Shown in pieces: positions 1 through 9,151 of a stretch of 11,284 bases of DNA (positions are counted from its first letter, which is position 1; every line of letters begins with the position of its first letter). The notes beneath the pieces are model-generated. The model saw only the letters and a program-made list of their open reading frames with translations, had not been told where the DNA came from and did not search any database. The stretch is from Funneliformis mosseae (taxonomy: Eukaryota; Glomeromycota; Glomeromycetes; Glomerales; Glomeraceae): positions 1-11,284 of the forward strand of contig CAJVPP010003574.1 in assembly GCA_910592005.1 (NCBI GenBank). Direction: 5' to 3'. Both the position numbers and the translations under genes were made by a program.

Positions 1-52
1 TTCGTTTTCCAAGTTGAGATACTGGTTCAATAAGGTCAATAGTTTCAGACAT
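1..52 (-). CDS. 5' end of an unidentified protein, cut by the window edge
   Basis: Reading the minus strand from the ATG at 52-50 gives 17 sense codons, MSETIDLIEPVSQLGKR, to the window edge, with no stop. The peptide is mixed in composition and, unlike the flanking DNA, not dominated by Lys/Asn/Ile/Phe, which favours real coding sequence. Upstream on the same strand is an AT-rich leader with TATATATA at 66-73, then a repeat array at 218-493. A stretch this short cannot identify the protein. The neighbouring array of short inverted and direct motifs would fit a DNA-transposon transposase whose subterminal repeats lie upstream, but that is inference. A host gene is equally possible, and chance openness over 17 codons cannot be excluded. 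Confidence 0.35.
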   Translation of the reverse strand, partial: MSETIDLIEPVSQLGKR

Positions 53-75
53 ATTTATATTTTTCATATATATAA

Positions 76-195
76 GCTACAAACAAAGCTAAAATTTAGC
101 ACGTAAAAAAAAACTTTTTTGTATGGAAAAAATATGCAACAAACGAAACTAAAATTTAGCATAAAAAAACTTTTCGTGTGGGAAAAAAATATGCA
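76..195. repeat. Two-copy ~60-bp direct repeat
   Basis: Unit 76-135 and unit 136-195 align at an offset of exactly 60 bp in the first part (81-100 matches 141-160 with two differences). Each contains AAAATTTAGC followed by an A-run, CTTTT and a GGAAAAAATATGC-like end. The first unit holds a short palindrome, GCTAAA-A-TTTAGC, at 88-100. There is no coding potential. It lies just upstream of the partial ORF at 1-52. Confidence 0.75.
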
Positions 196-217
196 TTACA
201 TCATCATAACATCATCT

Positions 218-493
218 CGGGTTACCTGGGTTATTCTGGGTCAAAGCAACAGTATGACCCTAATCTGACGGGTCAGGTCATGCAGGTCACAGGTCATTAA
301 AATTACCAACCCTGACTTGATTTAAAATCCGGGTCAGGTCGATCACCCAGGTCTGACCCGATCCTTTCGGAGCACTATATCAGATCAGGTCAAATCAGGT
401 CAAATAAAAATTTAAATCAGGTCAGATTTTTATTTGACCTAACTTGGTCTTCTTAGTTCAGGTAACTTAATTGATCTGACCCGAACTGATCTG
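218..493. repeat. TCAGGTC motif array in both orientations
   Basis: TCAGGTC occurs exactly at 273, 334, 385, 395 and 417. Near-variants lie at 283 and 348, and TGACC-type inverted versions near 254, 354, 435 and 477. The block is clearly richer in G and C than its surroundings. It contains the palindrome arms CGGGTCAG / CTGACCCG (330-337 and 353-360), and CAGATCAG at 381 recurs inverted at 486-493. Clusters of a short motif in both orientations near a transposase gene are known as subterminal repeats in hAT-type DNA transposons. Here only one end is visible and no target duplication can be checked, so the assignment is a hypothesis. Confidence 0.6.
397..440. repeat. Perfect 15-bp inverted repeat (hairpin)
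   Basis: The arm AGGTCAAATAAAAAT at 397-411 is exactly repeated in reverse complement at 426-440, leaving a 14-nt loop. It sits inside the TCAGGTC array and includes two motif copies in opposite orientation. The stem could act as a cruciform or a transposase-binding pair. Chance is unlikely at 15 of 15 bp, though the interior is A/T only. Confidence 0.8.
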
Positions 494-965
494 TTTAGAG
501 CTTTAGACAGAACAATAGGAAAATCACATGATAATAAAAGTTAGGAGTATTAGTTTGCTTATTTTTTTAATTATTTAGAGTTAGGTGTTAATTTTACGTA
601 ATAATCTTATTAAAAACCTTTGCATACATCTATTAGTAAAAAATTTTTATATTCTCTGACCTCTACATATATATTTTGAAATCCTATAATAAATCAGTTT
701 ATAATTATTGATTAATAATTTTATTTATTTTTTTTGATTTATATTTTATAGGTAAATTAAAAGATTTACCACTTTAAATTGTCATGATAGTGCAGTAAGA
801 TAGTTAACTTTTTTATTATATACTTACTTTTTTTGATTATAAATTTTTTGATTATTAATCAAAATCTAATGGCTTTTTTTTCAATTTTAGTTAGAACTAA
901 TTCCGTCTTTTTAGATGTGATACTTTTCAGCTTATCACAGTTATACAATCACAATTATTATTATT
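494..965. other. AT-rich spacer, no feature recognised
   Basis: The stretch has scattered T-runs and A-runs, no long open frame on either strand, no tRNA-like box and no clear repeat unit. I see nothing that supports a gene. Confidence 0.6.
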
Positions 966-1355
966 AATAATTAAAAAAAATAATAAATTAAATAGAAAAA
1001 TGAAAAATATAGAAAAAATAATATATATAAAAATTAAAAAAAAAAATAATAAGAAGAGAAAGATGAATAAAAATATATATAAAAAAAATAAAATTATAGA
1101 AAATCAAAAAAAATAACAGAGGAAAGGGGAATGAATAAAATTATATAAAAAATAAAAAAAACAAAAAAAAATAATGAGAGGAGGAAAGAAAGAGGAACAA
1201 ATAAAAATTATATTTAAAAAAAATAATAATTTAAAAAATAAAAAAAACTTATAGAAAATCAAGGATGAATAAAATTATATAAAGAAAATCAAAAAAAAAT
1301 AATGGGAGTAAAAGGGATAAATAAAAAATATAAAAATTAAATAAAAAATAAAAAA
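966..1355. repeat. A-rich degenerate minisatellite
   Basis: A degenerate unit of roughly 60-70 bp recurs about four times. Recognisable parts are GATGAATAAAATTATATAAA, GAAAATCAAAAAAAATAA and a purine patch such as GAGGAGGAAAG. The + strand is almost entirely purine plus scattered T, giving strong strand asymmetry. The copies vary in length, so it is an old tandem array. It runs up to the TA flank of the Tc1-like repeat at 1362. Confidence 0.6.
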
Positions 1356-1361
1356 TATATA

Positions 1362-1490
1362 TAGTGGCTATCAAAAGAAACACAAGTGTGATTGATTACC
1401 TTGAATGGCTATAACTATTCAACCATAAATGCTAGAAACATGATCTTATATTTGTTTTAAAGCCCAAATCTTGAAGGATATCCTGGCGAA
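1362..1490 (+). mobile_element. Tc1/mariner-like transposon end, copy 1, with empty LINE target
   Basis: The segment starts after TA as TAGTGGCTATCAAAAG, close to the CAGTGG-type ends with TA target sites typical of Tc1/mariner elements. It aligns over its length with 3538-3667. The outer half has mostly transitional differences, and the inner 58 bp (1427-1484) is identical to 3604-3661. It contains AAGGATATCCTGGCGAA at 1474-1490, the unoccupied form of the site occupied by LINE A and LINE B. The repeat probably continues past 1490, but its sister copy is interrupted exactly there by the LINE, so the other boundary cannot be set. No transposase and no matching inverted terminus is visible in the window. 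Confidence 0.6.
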
Positions 1491-1839
1491 ATCTAATATC
1501 AAGTTAATAATTCTGATTTTGTATAACTTAGCGATCTACATCAAAATTTATTACATAGTAAAGTTTGGGTATAGAAAATTTTTTAAGTATACTAGCTACC
1601 ATAAAACTGATACTGGATTCTGATTTCCTCAGTGCAGTGATTTCAACAAGCTAAATTTTGTAGGAATCAGATCAGCCGATCAGGAATTATCGCATAGCAA
1701 AGATCGGTAAATTATTATGCAAATAAACTTATTAAATTGTATTAACTATTTAAATAATGACTTGATTTAATGTATTGCAAGTTTTAAATTAACCTTCTGT
1801 AAATAATTACTGCATCATATAGTTAGATATTATTTTTGA
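1491..1839. other. Probable continuation of the DNA-transposon repeat
   Basis: This follows the empty LINE target without a break, so it is probably the interior of the same repeat. It has no long open frame. At 1665-1710 there is a GATC-rich patch with CCGATC / GATCGG arms. I cannot define a terminus. The matching partner should lie beyond LINE B, outside the window. Confidence 0.35.
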
Positions 1840-2390
1840 TTTAAAATTAATCTTTTACTGTTAATATTAATTCAGGCCAAAGTTTTGGATAATACAAATT
1901 ATCTCTTGAATTCTAAAATAAACAAACATAAAAAAAATTCTTTTAAAATAGGTGTAATATTAAATAACTATAAGTATTGTGAGATTGTTCATATTTTAAA
2001 AACTTTCATATTATAACAAAATAAAACTTATTCTTACAAATAGTGATGATGATTTTAATCTAATTCTATAATTAAAATCTAATTTTATATCAGTTAAGTT
2101 TATTCCTTTTAAATTATTTATAATAAAGTTAGATATTATTGTAGAATTAGATACTCTTTGATAGTATTTTACCAAAATTATTTAAAAATTATTTATTCAG
2201 ATATATTAGTTGCATAACTGATAATAATATATATTTAGATTTACTTATAGTTATAAATGATACTTATTATAATAAAAATGAAGCTAGAAATTCAGATTTT
2301 ATATATAAGGCATTCAAGAATAGTGTAAAACTTGCTCTGAAATTTTTAATTTCATCAAGTATATTATATTCTCAGGTATTTTTTATATGA
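1840..2390 (+). pseudogene. Candidate decayed coding relic of unknown family
   Basis: Three stop-poor stretches follow one another in different + frames. About 58 open codons end near 2016. A second run (about 2015-2157) has a single internal TAA. About 79 open codons (2152-2388) contain peptides such as IYLDLLIVINDTYYNKNEAR. They join end to end, as expected if one ORF suffered two frameshifts. None begins with a convincing Met and no domain is recognised. In DNA this AT-rich, 79 open codons could arise by chance, so the call is weak. It lies in the interior of, or next to, the Tc1-like repeat, but it does not show a recognisable DDE transposase motif. Confidence 0.2.
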
Positions 2391-3000
2391 TAAGTATATA
2401 ATAATAATTGAAAATAATAAGGATTGTAAATTATATAGAAATTTAAGTTATTAGAAGTAGCTGAAGAAAATTTTCAGTTATTATGACATTAGAACTCAGA
2501 TATGTTTAGATTGTTATAAAATGGATAGGATAGACTTTAACTAAAAGCTTATACCAATTCTTTATTTACCATAGTGGAATGATAGTTAGAATGTTAAAAT
2601 TATAATAAAATACTGGATTTATTATCTAATTATCACAAATAGTGCATATATTAATGTATAATTTATTGTTTAATAATAAATATTATTTGTAAATTGACAA
2701 ATTAATTTCAATATAGGATATTATCAGAAATAATGATCAGAATAATCAGATCGCTAATTATATGTAAAATATTACAAAACAATCTGATCTATAATTTTAT
2801 TAAGTTTATTATATTTAGTAATAGAATGGATTCCTTCTTTTCAATTTCAAATTTAGAAAAAATATCAAAGAAGGATTTTGCATTATTTTCAAAGCAAAAT
2901 AATTTGATGATATCATAATCATATATCTTTACTTTTATGTGCATATTGATTAAATAAAATTATTATTATAAAAGGCTTCAAAATTAAAAGATATTAATAA
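2391..3000. other. AT-rich region without supported gene
   Basis: Only short open frames occur. The longest with an ATG, at 2733-2918 (+), encodes 61 residues rich in Ile, Asn, Lys and Phe with no recognisable domain. It is best explained by chance or by decayed sequence. No RNA gene or repeat was seen. Confidence 0.5.
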
Positions 3001-3069
3001 AAAGTTCTTAAATGTGGTAATTGTTATAATTACTTAGTCTTTCATATTTGTTTGAGATGCAAAATTTAG
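3001..3069 (+). pseudogene. Short relic with CxxC-x8-CxxC zinc-type motif
   Basis: The + frame starting at 3001 reads KVLKCGNC, eight residues including a His, then CLRCKI and a TAG at 3067. The four cysteine codons begin at 3013, 3022, 3049 and 3058, giving C-x2-C-x8-C-x2-C, the spacing style of small zinc ribbons. The frame is closed by a TAA just upstream (2998-3000) and by the TAG downstream, so at best this is a fragment. A chance match is quite possible. Confidence 0.15.
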
Positions 3070-3537
3070 ATGCAAAGTTTAAACATATTTACATTTTATT
3101 TTTTTAAAAAATTAGTTAAGTTCACATTATATTTATTCTTATAATCATAAAGTTAACTATATTATTAAATATTATGGTATAATAACAGATTCAAAAATAA
3201 ATTATTTTATATTAGTAACGAGTAAAATAATAAATAATAGAAATAATAATAAAAAAATAATTTTATCATACATTTGATTGTGCTATTGTGATAAACCAAC
3301 TGATCTAAATTTAAAGAAATCACCCTAAGGGAAAAAAAAAATTTAATTAAAAAAAAAGGAAAAAATGAAATTAATAATCCTAATTAATAAAAAAAAAGTA
3401 TTGAGTCACATATATCTGATTGCATTACTGCAATGAGTTGAAGGGTCTATTCCATTCAAAATATTATACTCATATTTATCTGAAAGAGTGTAATCAGTTC
3501 TAATTTACAAAATCAAAAAAAGTGATTATTATATATA
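3070..3537. other. AT-rich spacer with A-runs
   Basis: No open frame of note occurs. A-runs cluster at 3330-3400. A small hairpin, ATTGCA / TGCAAT, lies near 3419-3434. The 3' edge is the TA flank of the second Tc1-like repeat. I see no gene here. Confidence 0.5.
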
Positions 3538-3667
3538 CAGTGGTTACCAAAAGACACGCAAGTGTGATTGGTTACCTTTGAACGGCTATAACTCATCAAT
3601 CACAAATGCTAGAAACATGATCTTATATTTGTTTTAAAGCCCAAATCTTGAAGGATATCCTAGCAAA
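3538..3667 (+). mobile_element. Tc1/mariner-like transposon end, copy 2, split by LINE A
   Basis: It begins TA-CAGTGGTTACCAAAAG, a canonical-looking Tc1/mariner-type end next to a TA dinucleotide, and aligns with 1362-1490. The inner 58 bp is identical to copy 1. It stops abruptly at 3667, where the poly(T) of LINE A starts, so the retrotransposon landed inside this repeat. Its last 17 bp form the left target-site duplication. The remainder of the transposon should lie on the far side of the LINE stack, outside this window. Confidence 0.65.
3651..3667. repeat. Left target-site duplication of LINE A
   Basis: AAGGATATCCTAGCAAA directly abuts the poly(T) of LINE A. It matches 11194-11210 at 15 of 17 positions. 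The two differences are A here and G in both the right copy and the empty site at 1474-1490, so this copy is the mutated one. It includes the 10-bp palindrome AGGATATCCT. Confidence 0.85.
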
Positions 3668-3871
3668 TTTTTTTTTTTTTTTTAAAGTGCGGCAGTTTTA
3701 CATGATCTTTATTAAATTTATAAAATACTAAGTACATACAATAAAATAGAAAATACAAAAACATCTATAAATTAATTTAAACTAAACTACTTTATCAATA
3801 CCAACCTTGCACTTTACCAAACTAAACTATAAACAGAAAAGAAAAGAAAAGAAAAATCTAACTAAACTAAA
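3668..3871 (-). other. 3'UTR and poly(A) tail of LINE A
   Basis: Sixteen T on the + strand (3668-3683) are the poly(A) tail. TTTATT at 3708-3713 reads AATAAA on the element strand, 24 nt before the tail, a well-placed polyadenylation signal. The UTR also has four GAAAA units (3836-3855) and several AACTA repeats. The first 52 bp after the tail (3684-3735) match LINE B (11233-11284) at 49 of 52 positions, which defines the family 3' end. Confidence 0.85.
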
Positions 3872-4395
3872 CTATTGTACAGTTATCAAATGTCTGGAAA
3901 GGAGGGCGTGATTACTGCCGTTCCAAAAATTTGATCAGTGAAAGCCATAGACGGTAGCTGCTATGAAAGATGTGAGGTGTGTAGGTGGAAGGATGAAAGA
4001 GGAATGTGGGAAACCTGAGGAGATCCAAGGAGTGGTATAATCATCTTCAAAGTTATTTGCAATTTGCCAATCATTAAGTGTAACGTTCCTTTGTAACCAT
4101 ATCTTATAACAAGATGTGGAGACCTCATGATAGAAGGAGAATAAGAAGCTATGTAATAAATCTTTGGCCGAAAGACAGGCTGTTACTTTATTTGACAAAG
4201 ATAGCGGTATAATCCCTTTAATTATGTCTAAAAAGCAAAATTCTGTGGATGTGGGTGTTGTATTCCAAATAGGATCTGATAATATTTCTTGAACTAGAGA
4301 ATCATCTTTAAGAGTATTTAACTCAGTGAGTTGAGTAATAAATTTGGTTTTGTGTGTATTGATTAACTCATTGATGTTAGGTTGATTATTAGGAC

Positions 4396-4447
4396 AGAGT
4401 CACAAGTGCTCAAAGTCTTCAGTGTGGGAGTTACAGCAGATGCAGAT
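4396..4447 (-). other. C-terminal CCHC zinc finger of ORF2
   Basis: The frame reads CICCNSHTEDFEHL, a stop (TGA at 4400-4402, expected Trp), then LCP. The pattern Cys-x2-Cys, Glu, His-x4-Cys is the finger found near the C-terminus of many LINE ORF2 proteins and is thought to bind nucleic acid. About 170 further codons follow, to the end of ORF2. Confidence 0.75.
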
Positions 4448-4778
4448 TGCTGAAGTGTATAATGTAGGCATACAGGAGTTGACTACCTTTAAAGTAGGAA
4501 GTAATTGAAGCAATATTCTAATTTTAAATTTCTTTTTAAAACATCCTATAAATGATGTTTTTTGAGATAATTCTTCATCGTTTAAGATCTTGAAAAGTAG
4601 AGGCTAATCTATAGGTTTATTGCGATATTTGTTGAGGTGAGGCAGTGAAAGTAAAGACTCTGCCTATGCCGCTTGTATTTTATTTTTTATGAATAGTCGA
4701 TGAGAAGCTATTATTAGGTCGGACATGTAACATAGGTAATAGCCTGGACCTAGATGTTCTTTGTTAATTGATATTGGT

Positions 4779-5215
4779 TATGCAGGAAGTTGTTTTGCTA
4801 ATTTGTCAACAGTATTATTATAATGATCATCTGTGTAAGCTTGTATTTTGGTGAAATAAATAGAAATGTTGTTATGAGCAATAAGGTTGAAAAGTATTAA
4901 CCAAATGTGAAAGTAGGGAATTTTGAAAGCAGGATTTATGGATAAGGAGTCTCGAAAGATGAATGACAATTTGTGAAAGGAGGAAATAGCAGCTTGGGAA
5001 TCAGTACAAAATTCTATACAAGAGTCGTAAGATAAAACATATATCGCAGCTAATATAGCTACAATTTCGGCCAGTATGAAAGAAGGACTTAGTGATAAGA
5101 GAGTAGCATTGAAAGAAAGTGATGGCCAATTTGGATCAGTTTATAACCACGCGATACTCAACTGGCAGTTTGAGGAACCTAAAGAGGTAAAAGAACCGTC
5201 AGTATAAAATTGAAG
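4779..5215 (-). other. RNase H domain of ORF2
   Basis: YTDGSF (5192-5206 for YTDGS), the Glu of LAEIVAIL (5066-5068), the Asp of CTDSQAAI (5000-5002) and the final Asp of NNTVDKLAKQ (4805-4807) supply the four acidic residues of an RNase H active site. The conserved His in the KxxAH segment is Tyr (codon TAC at 4835-4837), explained by one C-to-T change from CAC. A TAA at 5141 breaks the domain and a TAA at 4778 follows it. RNase H would remove the RNA strand after first-strand synthesis. Confidence 0.88.
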
Positions 5216-6399
5216 AGAACTAGCATGAGTAAAGTTAGATTTGAGATTGTTAAGTAATATAATTGAATGACTATCAAAAGGAAGAACAGTTAGGTCTGGC
5301 AAAGGCTTTATTGGATATTGGTAAGGATTAGTAAGCTTGGAAAGTGCAACCTCTTGTAGCATAAGGTCAGAAAGGCTGGATCTCCATCCTATGTGTTTGT
5401 TATATTGTATTTTGATTTCTGTATAAAATTGTGATGGGAGTTTTATGGTGCAGAAGTTGTGAATATTTGTTCGAATGGTTGTAACAATTGCTGTAAGATC
5501 AAAGAGGCTACATCTATTATAAGAGTTAATATCTGCTCTAAAGTTAGTATCATATGTAGCTATATAGTATTGTACAAATATTATGTCGTTATTGATGGCT
5601 TTAACTTTTCCAATGATAGGGGTCAAAATTTGATTAGATCAAATGGTTATAAAAGTAGAGTTGTTATTTTCATTCTCTTTCATTAGAATGGGTGATACTG
5701 CTAGGTCACAGATGGATGGGTGTGGTGGACAATTTATCATCATTTTTCTAGAAGATGTATTAGGCAAAAGTTGGGATTCTAATCTTTGAAACCAAAGTGT
5801 ACGTGATATATTTGTGTTGTACAGCCAATTGATATCAAAAGAGATAAAAAGGTGACATCCATCCATTGATGTAAGTTGATCTACAAACATTATTGAGAGG
5901 ATCTGCATATTCTTAATAGACTTCCTATAAACTTTGTTAGGTAAGATAGTTGAAATGAGTATAGAGCCACCTATGATTTGAGAGTATTCAAAGTGTTCGT
6001 CTAAACTTTTGCCGAATATAAAGCCATCTACTTTAGCGGCTGAGAGGAAAGCTGACCACCAGTCTTTAAATTGAGAAGGATTATCATATGGCTAATTAGT
6101 AATTGGTGATAAGTGTAACCATTCTAAGAGTTGTAGTTGCATGATTCTCAATCTAGCAGTATTTCCTAGTAGAGCAATATCATTTATCATTTTTAATAAA
6201 TCAGAGGCTTTGGTTAGCATTTGTTTGTCGTAAAGGTGGGCTAGATTGTATCCAAAGGTTGAATGTATGATTGTTGCTAGTAGGGATTTGGTTAACCGCA
6301 GTTTGTTCTTAAAAAATGCTCTAAATGAAGCCATCATCATATTACAGAACGTGGATGGTAGAAAAGTTAATTTTGTTTTATAAATGATTCTAGGAATAA

Positions 6400-7533
6400 C
6401 TATTGAGTTGAAAACCGCAACTATTTGTTTTGCTGTGAGCCATTTTTTGTTCAAAACATTTTTGACTTTTTTGAATTCTGTTGCAACTTGATTTCAAATA
6501 TACGTAGTATTATCAAAAAGTGAAATCCACACTTCAAGGTAACGGTGGAATCTTTAGTAAAGAGTGGGAAGAGCCATATATTTTTGTGATTTACTCCAAA
6601 GTTGACAATACTGGAGTCTTTAATATTTGTCATTAAAACTGATTTTTCCCAATTTACTTGTATACTATTCAGGGTGTAGAAGGAGTCAGTGATATTCATT
6701 ATATTTTAGAGATCTGCTCTAGAATCCGCCATCTAGAGTGTATCATCTATGTAAGCGAGTGCTAGAACATGATTTGAAAAAGGATTGGATGACTTTTTAG
6801 TTATGTCTTTCCTCCAGTTGACACTTTGAATGTATCCTAATGTTGAGTTCTGAATTTTGCACAATAAAGGGTCATAGTAGATACATCATAGAATTGGTGA
6901 GATGATTTCTTCTTGATCTATTCCTGACAGCATATAGTAAGCATCGGTATCACCATGTGCTGTAAAAATTTTATTGAAACGAGGAGCAAAGATCAAGATT
7001 ATGAGGTGGACAAAAGACATAGGAAGGTGTAATCTCAGTAAAGCCCGAATCAACATCCTGAGATTTACTCTATCATATGCTTTTGACATATTTTGGAAAA
7101 GGATCCAAAGATTATTGTGATGGAATGATGCATCATATTTGATGTTGTCCAAAATGTTGATAGGTTCAAAAGTGCTTCTAAAGGGTAAATCTGTAAAGTT
7201 GTTACCTTTAAGAATGTTGTTCTTAGCTAGTATAGAGAGGAGTCGATTATTGACTAGCTTAATAAGAGCTTTTCTGGAACATTCTAAAAGGGTAATCAGA
7301 CGAGTATGATTTAGGTTATATTTCCATAGTTTAGGTTTAGGAATGGGATATATATAAGCTAAGTTCTATCGACTAGGTGTTAGGTTGTGAATTAAACAAC
7401 TACATGTAATTTTTCATAGGCATTTAAAGGCAAAAGGGCTGAGATGTTTGAGCATTTCATTTGATATTTTTGAAGGACCAGGAGCTTTACCATCAGGTAG
7501 AGATCTGATGATGCTAGACCATTCTTCCTCAGT
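6400..7533 (-). other. Reverse transcriptase domain of ORF2
   Basis: In order: TEEEWSSIIRSLPDGKAPGPS, IYPIPKPKLW, TRLITLLECSRKALIKLVNN, motif A QNMSKAYDRVN, motif B GIDQEEIISPIL, motif C AYIDDTL (YIDD at 6742-6753), then RYLEVWISL. Motif A has Asn (AAT, 7090-7092) where RTs need the first catalytic Asp. Motif B has Glu where Gly is expected in DQG, and RYLEVW has Glu in place of the usual Gly. Each is explained by one G-to-A change on the coding strand. TGA/TAG codons at 7414, 7366, 6886, 6733 and 6494 stand at likely Trp positions, and TAA at 6706 at a likely Gln. The enzyme is inactive. Confidence 0.92.
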
Positions 7534-8354
7534 GGGGTTGCATTAGAGGCTCATATATGTTAGGATTTAGATTATCTAATGATGCATAATCTTTCTTTCA
7601 TGAATTTGAAATTGTAGGGTTGGAATATCTTGAGCCAACTACCTGTTGGAAGTATCTGGCAGTTTCTTTTTTTACTTCTATGGGATCTGTAAGGAGCTTT
7701 TTTTCTGGGCTATATTATTGATACATCTATCCAATAAAATGGTAGAACGAGGACGATCTAGGAGAGAATCAAACATAGCCGATTGATTTGTGATAAAATT
7801 TTCACATCTTTGTTTAATTGCCTTTTTAATTGATTTTGCTTTGTATTCTATTTCTTGTATTTTTGCCGCAGCTATGAGTACTTTCTTTAGATCTTTGAGA
7901 GGAAGAGATGTTACTGATAAAAAATTTAAAGAATATGTAGTTGACCTAGGTAAGGAAATATTATATTCCTGTGCAAATTGTGAGGCTTTGTCAAATAAAC
8001 GTTCCTATTGGGTGTCATAAACTCCTTTAGAGAGACAAGATCTGGAGTATTGTTCTAACTTGTGTAATAATTTGATATGTTTGTAGATAACTTTGAGCAA
8101 TTTGGGTCTAAGATCACGGGTATGGTGAGAAGTATGTTTGTTAGGAATGTGTTTCTTGGCTGCGTTTATTATAGCTTTTTGGAATAGATCCCAGGTGAAG
8201 TTTACTCTGTGAATGTTGGAAATGTTGTCGAGATCTGTTGAAATCAATTTTGACTTTTTACATCAGCCCTCAACTGCCTCTGCAAATGTAGACCAATTAT
8301 CCTTGAACATATCATAATAAAGAAAGATGAATTTCTTCACCATTGAGGCATTAT

Positions 8355-9112
8355 TAAAATTGGAGTTAATGGAAGCAAAAGCAATAGAAGCAGATACGAT
8401 GTAATGGTCTGAGAGTGATGTATCTACTGGGATGACTTGATGATTGTTAAAGTCAGGAAGTAAGGCCAGTGCAATAAATATATGATCAATTGTTGACCGT
8501 GTGGAACCTTATACGTATGAATGGAGGTTATTACTATTTTCAATTGCTTTAACAAAGTCAATTGTGTTGATAAAATTGTTATTAGTAATATAATTTAGAA
8601 AACGTTGAGAATGTGTAGGATTGTGAGATCTGGAAGGGTCAGTATTAAAATCCCCTAAAATAATAAGATAGAAATTAACACGGATAGCTTCGTCTATGAG
8701 GATACGCACTTGTTGAATTGTTTTTAAACGAAGGGTTTGTCAGAATATGATAAATATACGTTGATAACACGGAATTTGTTTTTGTTTTTTAATTGAAAGT
8801 CGAGACAAAATATGTGATTAAAATAAGAAGAATGACGAAAAATATGATCGACAAGGTATTTTTTCACTAAAAAACCAACTCCAAAACCAGATCGACGAGA
8901 GTCTTGTTCAAGAAAAAAAAAGGGACAAATTTGTTGTTGCATATCATTTTGAGGAAGAAATGCTGCGAGGCTAAATTAAAATTAGTTTCTTGAACTGCAA
9001 TGATGTCAAGGTGATTGGTGAAATAAAAATCAATTAAAACTTTTTGTTTGGTCGTATCTAGTAAAGAACAAGTATTATGGGTTGCAATATTAAAAAAAAT
9101 GGGGTTATGTTT
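8355..9112 (-). other. APE-type endonuclease domain of ORF2
   Basis: The domain begins NIATHNT, with DIIAVQET carrying the expected catalytic Glu (codon 8987-8989). GVGFLV and RVINVYLS follow, then LGDFNTDP (GDFN at 8644-8655), a STIDHIF segment and LSDHY (SDH at 8404-8412). These are the standard landmarks of exonuclease-endonuclease-phosphatase endonucleases in LINEs. The Glu, Asp-Asn and terminal Asp-His are all still present. The domain is split by two frameshifts and by TAA codons at 9116 and 8509. Its inferred nick site is the + strand after GGCGAA. Confidence 0.88.
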
Positions 9113-9151
9113 ATGTTATGTATTATTATTTGTTAAATTCATGATAAAGAT

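Larger units (their letters stand above)
3872..9142 (-). pseudogene. LINE ORF2 polyprotein: APE endonuclease, reverse transcriptase, RNase H (defective)
   Basis: The ATG at 9142-9140 opens a frame of about 1,750 codons. Order: APE endonuclease (QET, GDFN, SDH motifs), linker, reverse transcriptase (GKAPGPS, motif A, YIDD, RYLxVW), a long connector, RNase H (YTDGS, AE, TDS, NNTVDKLAK), then a C-terminal CCHC finger. The enzyme would nick the target and copy the element RNA in place. Nineteen in-frame stops are recognisable (5 TAA, 6 TAG, 8 TGA). Most replace expected Trp, as in PSR*NLAY, SPIL*CIYY, DTL*MADS and HL*LCP. Frame changes lie near 8972, 8735, 7698-7704 (A-run), 7534-7537 (C-run) and 6545-6565. 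From 6544 to the end one frame is kept. The end is TAG at 3872, or TGA at 3935 if that one is original. Confidence 0.92.

Noticed and set aside
218..493. AGGTCA half-sites as nuclear-receptor binding sites
   Set aside because: The motif resembles them only by sequence; nothing suggests an animal genome, and the clustering fits repeats better.
2733..2918. 61-codon plus-strand ORF with an ATG
   Set aside because: Composition follows the AT-rich background, no domain, and no supporting context.
5459..5686. Plus-strand open frame inside LINE ORF2
   Set aside because: It is antisense to the clearly coding ORF2 frame and has no domain; an overlap artefact.
7790..8020. Plus-strand open frame of 76 codons
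   Set aside because: It lies opposite the linker between endonuclease and reverse transcriptase in ORF2; the minus-strand reading is the conserved one.
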